Assembly: GCA_951813395.1 (NCBI GenBank)
Contig: OX638356.1
Span: 2,087,340-2,151,339, forward strand
DNA length: 64,000 nt
Origin: Longimicrobiales bacterium
GTDB taxonomy: Bacteria > Gemmatimonadota > Gemmatimonadetes > Longimicrobiales > Gaopeijiaceae
Reading direction: 5' to 3'
In this document: positions 61,270 through 64,000 of the stretch, in pieces
Layout: each line of letters begins with the position of its first letter
How positions within the stretch are numbered: position 1 is the first letter of the stretch
Program-made: the position numbers and the translations under genes
The notes under the pieces: generated by a model
Seen by the model: only the letters and a program-made list of their open reading frames with translations
Database searches by the model: none
Told to the model about the DNA's origin: nothing

Positions 61270-63726
61270 TCAGGATTCGGCTTCTTCTTCGGCGATCGTG
61301 CCGACGCTCGCCATCCGGAAGGCGGGGCTGTTCACAACGCCCAGGATGAAGGCGGAAACCCGGAAGTCGTCCTCCGCCGCGGTCCGGATGATTGTCCGGA
61401 TCGTCGGCATGTCATAGTACTCGACCCGCCGGCCCAGGGCGTACGCCATCAGGTTCTCGGCAAAGGTGCTGACCACGACGTCGGAAACACCCAGGAGCGC
61501 GTCTCGCAGGTCGGCGGGTCCCGCCAGCTCGGTGCCGTCGTACATGGTGCCCACGGGATCGACCGGGTTGCCTTCGTCCCGGATCCGCCAGGCGCCGGTC
61601 ACGTCGAAGTTCTCGAGCGCGAGCCCCAGAGGATCGATCACGTTGTGGCAGGAACTGCAGGCCGGGTTCGCCCGGTGTTCCTCCATGCGCTCCCTGACCG
61701 TGAAGAAGCGCCCCGCTTCGGCCGCGGCTGTCTCCTCGAAGGCCGGGATGTCCGGCGGGGGAGGCGGCGGAGGGGCGCCCAGCAGGACCTCGAGCACCCA
61801 CTTGCCGCGTAAAACGGGAGAGGTGCGGTCCGGGTGGGACGTCAGGGTCAGGACGCTGCCGTGGCCCAGGAGGCCGCGGCGATGGTCGGTCGGGTACGAC
61901 ACCCTTCCGAAGTCGGGGCCCACGACGCCCGTGATTCCGTAGTGGCGGGCAAGCCGCTCGTTCACGAAGGTGTAGTCCGCCGTCAGCAGTTCCAGGACGG
62001 GACGGTCCTCCTCGACCAGGTGGGAGAAGAAGAGTTCGGTCTCCTGCACCATCGCGTCGGCCAGCGTCTGGTCGAAGTAGGGGAAGGTGAGCGCATCCGG
62101 GTGGATGTCCTCGATGTCCTGCAGCCTCAGCCACTGCGCGGCAAAACGGGTCGCCAGCGCCCCGGAGCGGGGATCGGCGAGCATGCGGCGCGCATGACCG
62201 TCCAGCTCCGCCGGATCCGAGAGCGAACCGGCCCGGGCCGCCTCGAGAAGATCGTCGTCGGGGGGCGCGCCCCAGAGGAAGAACGAGAGCCGTGAAGCGA
62301 GATCCAGATCGTCGATCGCGTACACTCCGCCGGGCGCGACCTCGGAAGGCCGCCGCTCCATGCGGAAGACGAAGTGGGGGCTTGCCAGGATCGCCTGCAG
62401 CGCGGTGCGGACGCCCTTCTCGAAGCCGCCGTCGGTGGCGCCCTGCTCATAGAAGCTCATGAGGCCGTCGACGTCGCGGGCGAGCGCGGGGCGCCGGTAT
62501 GCCCTGGTCGCGAGACGCTCGAGGATCTGCCGCGCGCACGGCCCTTCCTCGTCGGGTGACGTCGGCCGGCAAGCGAAGACCGCGCGCCGGGCCGGTGTGT
62601 CGGAGACGCCCGTCACCCCGAAGGGTCCGAGGACCGTGACGCGCTGCAGGTGCTGCTGCGTCGTCACGCCCAGCCCGATTCCGATCTGCCCGTCGGCGAG
62701 GGTATGGTCGATGGGCCGGATCAAGTCGTCCACCACGCCCTCGAACTGGCGGATGAACGCGACCGACACGCGCTTCTGGCCCGCCGTGACGTAGATGGAG
62801 TCGGTCCGGATGTTCAGGCCGGTAGGTTCCGATTCGGACATCCACCGGTCGACTGTAAGCAGCGCGACCCGGGCGCCGTCGATGGAGACCTCGAGTTGCT
62901 CGGTCCCGAACGTTCGCCCGAAGACCTCTCCCTCGACCGCGGCGTAGGGCATGATGTGGAACACGTACTTCCCGTCGGCGGGGAAGTTGTGCATGACCGA
63001 AAGCCCGCCCCGGGTACCGATGGGAGCGCCTTCCACGCGCTCCTTCTGGGAGGCCACGCGGGCGATCCGGTAGATGGCCGACGACACCTCCGCTTCAGGG
63101 TCGCCGAGCGCGAGTCTGCTGATCTGTCCGGCGGCGCGCAGGTAGCCCTCCATTACGGTGGCGGACGGCATCTGAACGTCGGCGATATTGTCGAAGTTGG
63201 CGCTCTTGGTGTCGAGCGGCAGGAACGTGCTGACATCGATGTCCACGCCCAGGAGATCCTTGACGGCCGCCGCATACTCGGCACGATTGAGCCGCTGGAA
63301 GGTGCGCCGTCCCGGGTTCGGCTCCCGTGCGGCAAGCTCGTCCATTGCGGTCTCGAGTTCGCTGGCCATGGCAGCGATCACCTCGGGTTCGGGACGCCGC
63401 ACCCCCTGGGGTGGCATCATCCCTGCGCGAAGCTTGCGGATCATCTTCTCGATCGTCGGACCGCGCTGCTCGGCCTCGGCGATGTCGAAGCCCTCGAGCA
63501 CCAGGTCGCCCACCCTCCGGCGCTCGCTGTGACATCGGACGCAGAATTGCTGGACGACCTCGTTGGCGACCTCGATCTCCCCGGCCGCTGCGGCTTCCGG
63601 TGCGGCGGATGCCGAGCCCGGCGCGATCCTCTCGCGAACGTACGACGACGTCCCGGCGGACCCGGCCAGACTCAGGCTCAGAGCGCCCGCCGCCAGCAAA
63701 GCAATGGCGTATTTGCTCATAGCCAT
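61270..63726 (-). CDS. DUF1592-type protein with cytochrome c-like N-terminus
   Basis: An 818-residue exported protein (planctomycete PSCyt/DUF1587-DUF1592-DUF1588-DUF1585 type). ATG 63726 or 63720 gives a signal (YAIALLAAGALSLSLAGSAG). A single heme-type CxxCH is in QQFCVRCHSERR near residue 60. RTFQRLNRAEYAAAVKDLLG is the DUF1587 start; RRPALARDVDGLMSFYEQGA and FVFRMERRPSEVAPGGVYAI are DUF1592; NPACSSCHNVIDPLGLALEN is DUF1588 and has a second CxxCH. It heads the operon with DUF1552, ankyrin and the small secreted gene; a redox function at the cell envelope is inferred. Confidence 0.92.
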   Translation of the reverse strand: MAMSKYAIALLAAGALSLSLAGSAGTSSYVRERIAPGSASAAPEAAAAGEIEVANEVVQQFCVRCHSERRRVGDLVLEGFDIAEAEQRGPTIEKMIRKLRAGMMPPQGVRRPEPEVIAAMASELETAMDELAAREPNPGRRTFQRLNRAEYAAAVKDLLGVDIDVSTFLPLDTKSANFDNIADVQMPSATVMEGYLRAAGQISRLALGDPEAEVSSAIYRIARVASQKERVEGAPIGTRGGLSVMHNFPADGKYVFHIMPYAAVEGEVFGRTFGTEQLEVSIDGARVALLTVDRWMSESEPTGLNIRTDSIYVTAGQKRVSVAFIRQFEGVVDDLIRPIDHTLADGQIGIGLGVTTQQHLQRVTVLGPFGVTGVSDTPARRAVFACRPTSPDEEGPCARQILERLATRAYRRPALARDVDGLMSFYEQGATDGGFEKGVRTALQAILASPHFVFRMERRPSEVAPGGVYAIDDLDLASRLSFFLWGAPPDDDLLEAARAGSLSDPAELDGHARRMLADPRSGALATRFAAQWLRLQDIEDIHPDALTFPYFDQTLADAMVQETELFFSHLVEEDRPVLELLTADYTFVNERLARHYGITGVVGPDFGRVSYPTDHRRGLLGHGSVLTLTSHPDRTSPVLRGKWVLEVLLGAPPPPPPPDIPAFEETAAAEAGRFFTVRERMEEHRANPACSSCHNVIDPLGLALENFDVTGAWRIRDEGNPVDPVGTMYDGTELAGPADLRDALLGVSDVVVSTFAENLMAYALGRRVEYYDMPTIRTIIRTAAEDDFRVSAFILGVVNSPAFRMASVGTIAEEEAES

Positions 63727-63727
63727 A

Positions 63728-63733
63728 ATTATA
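63728..63733 (-). promoter_or_regulatory. consensus -10 (TATAAT) abutting the DUF1592 start
   Basis: On the minus strand TATAAT is followed by one T and then ATG 63726; ATG 63720 lies two codons further. No good -35 hexamer is found 16-18 bases upstream. If it is a real -10, the transcript would start at about the second ATG and be leaderless. Confidence 0.3.
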
Positions 63734-63848
63734 GAGAGGAACGGGGCTTCCTCGCCAGTGCGCACACCAGCGCGCACGCGGGGGTGCGCGCTCCTAATTG
63801 TCCCGTGTCCCGGGCCGGCGGCAGCGTCCGTCCAGCGGAGCGTAACGC

Positions 63849-63876
63849 TTGTCACGAGCGGCGCGAATGGTACTAT
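63849..63876 (+). promoter_or_regulatory. candidate sigma70-type promoter for the last gene
   Basis: TTGTCA (63849-63854), a 16-base spacer and TACTAT (63871-63876). It points to the partial gene that begins at 63912 and lies in the gap divergent from the DUF1592 operon. Confidence 0.5.
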
Positions 63877-63911
63877 ATCCTGTGAAGAGGCTCCAGGCGG
63901 GAGAGTATCCG

Positions 63912-64000
63912 ATGCATTCCACGGCGCCGAAACAACCGCAGTCGGTCGATCTCGTTGCGCCCGTATCCGTGCGAGCGCTCTCCTTCGCCGCCGCGCTGTC
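63912..64000 (+). CDS. start of an unidentified gene (3' partial)
   Basis: Only about 29 codons are visible (HSTAPKQPQSVDLVAPVSVR then ALSFAAAL). ATG 63912 has GGGAGAG at 63899-63905, seven bases ahead, and a promoter-like sequence upstream; GTG 63882 in the same frame is an alternative. The tail of the visible part is turning hydrophobic, so a membrane or exported protein is possible. No function can be given. Confidence 0.45.
   Translation, partial: MHSTAPKQPQSVDLVAPVSVRALSFAAAL

Overview
The window is 64 kb of GC-rich bacterial chromosome. It is densely packed with mostly housekeeping genes, many joined by ATGA or GTGA stop/start overlaps. The gene mix suggests a Gemmatimonadota-like, Gram-negative, didermic organism: DUF5916 protein, VPS10/sortilin-like propeller, S9 peptidase, a DUF1592-DUF1552-ankyrin operon, and a tandem RND efflux operon. 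This assignment is inferred from gene content only; there is no rRNA or other phylogenetic marker that I could test here.

Layout. 1-13.5 kb (all plus strand): the 3' part of a DinG-type helicase, a small membrane protein, an FAH-family hydrolase, a membrane-anchored unknown, valS, a Big_5-type lipoprotein with PDTVVV repeats, selA, a GmhB-like HAD phosphatase, an IscA/HesB-type protein, a metallo-beta-lactamase-fold hydrolase, then purN-purH. 13.6-16.6 kb: tRNA-Ser(TGA), followed by two tandem 131-bp repeats built partly from the tRNA 3' end, then a degenerate AAA ATPase convergent with an N-terminally short GHKL-type ATP-binding protein. 16.7-20.9 kb: S9 peptidase divergent from ispG. 21-30.2 kb: an RND efflux operon (adaptor, TolC-like protein, two different RND permeases). 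30.2-33.8 kb: gltX, a LexA-like repressor lacking its catalytic dyad, tadA, a TetR regulator. 33.9-38.9 kb: an NhaC-type antiporter divergent from pyrR-pyrB-pyrC', where the PyrC' has lost two zinc ligands, and rpsT on the opposite strand. 39.3-42.9 kb: M50 protease-scpA-scpB-pseudouridine synthase-upp, then a CAT-anticodon tRNA. 43-47.8 kb: a probable metal-uptake locus (small secreted protein, ZnuD-like TonB receptor, His/acid-rich lipoprotein) split by an IS3-family element with a 3-bp target duplication. 47.9-55.3 kb: secreted and surface proteins (VPS10-like propeller, VCBS repeat protein, DUF5916, small lipoprotein). 55.5-57.4 kb: recQ. 57.4-63.7 kb (minus strand): DUF1592 c-type cytochrome-like, DUF1552, ankyrin and small secreted protein operon, divergent from a gene that runs out of the window.

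The clearest unexplained features are the tRNA-derived tandem repeats beside two abnormal ATPase genes, the catalytically dead LexA, the pseudo-dihydroorotase in a pyrRBC' arrangement, and the IS-split metal-uptake locus.
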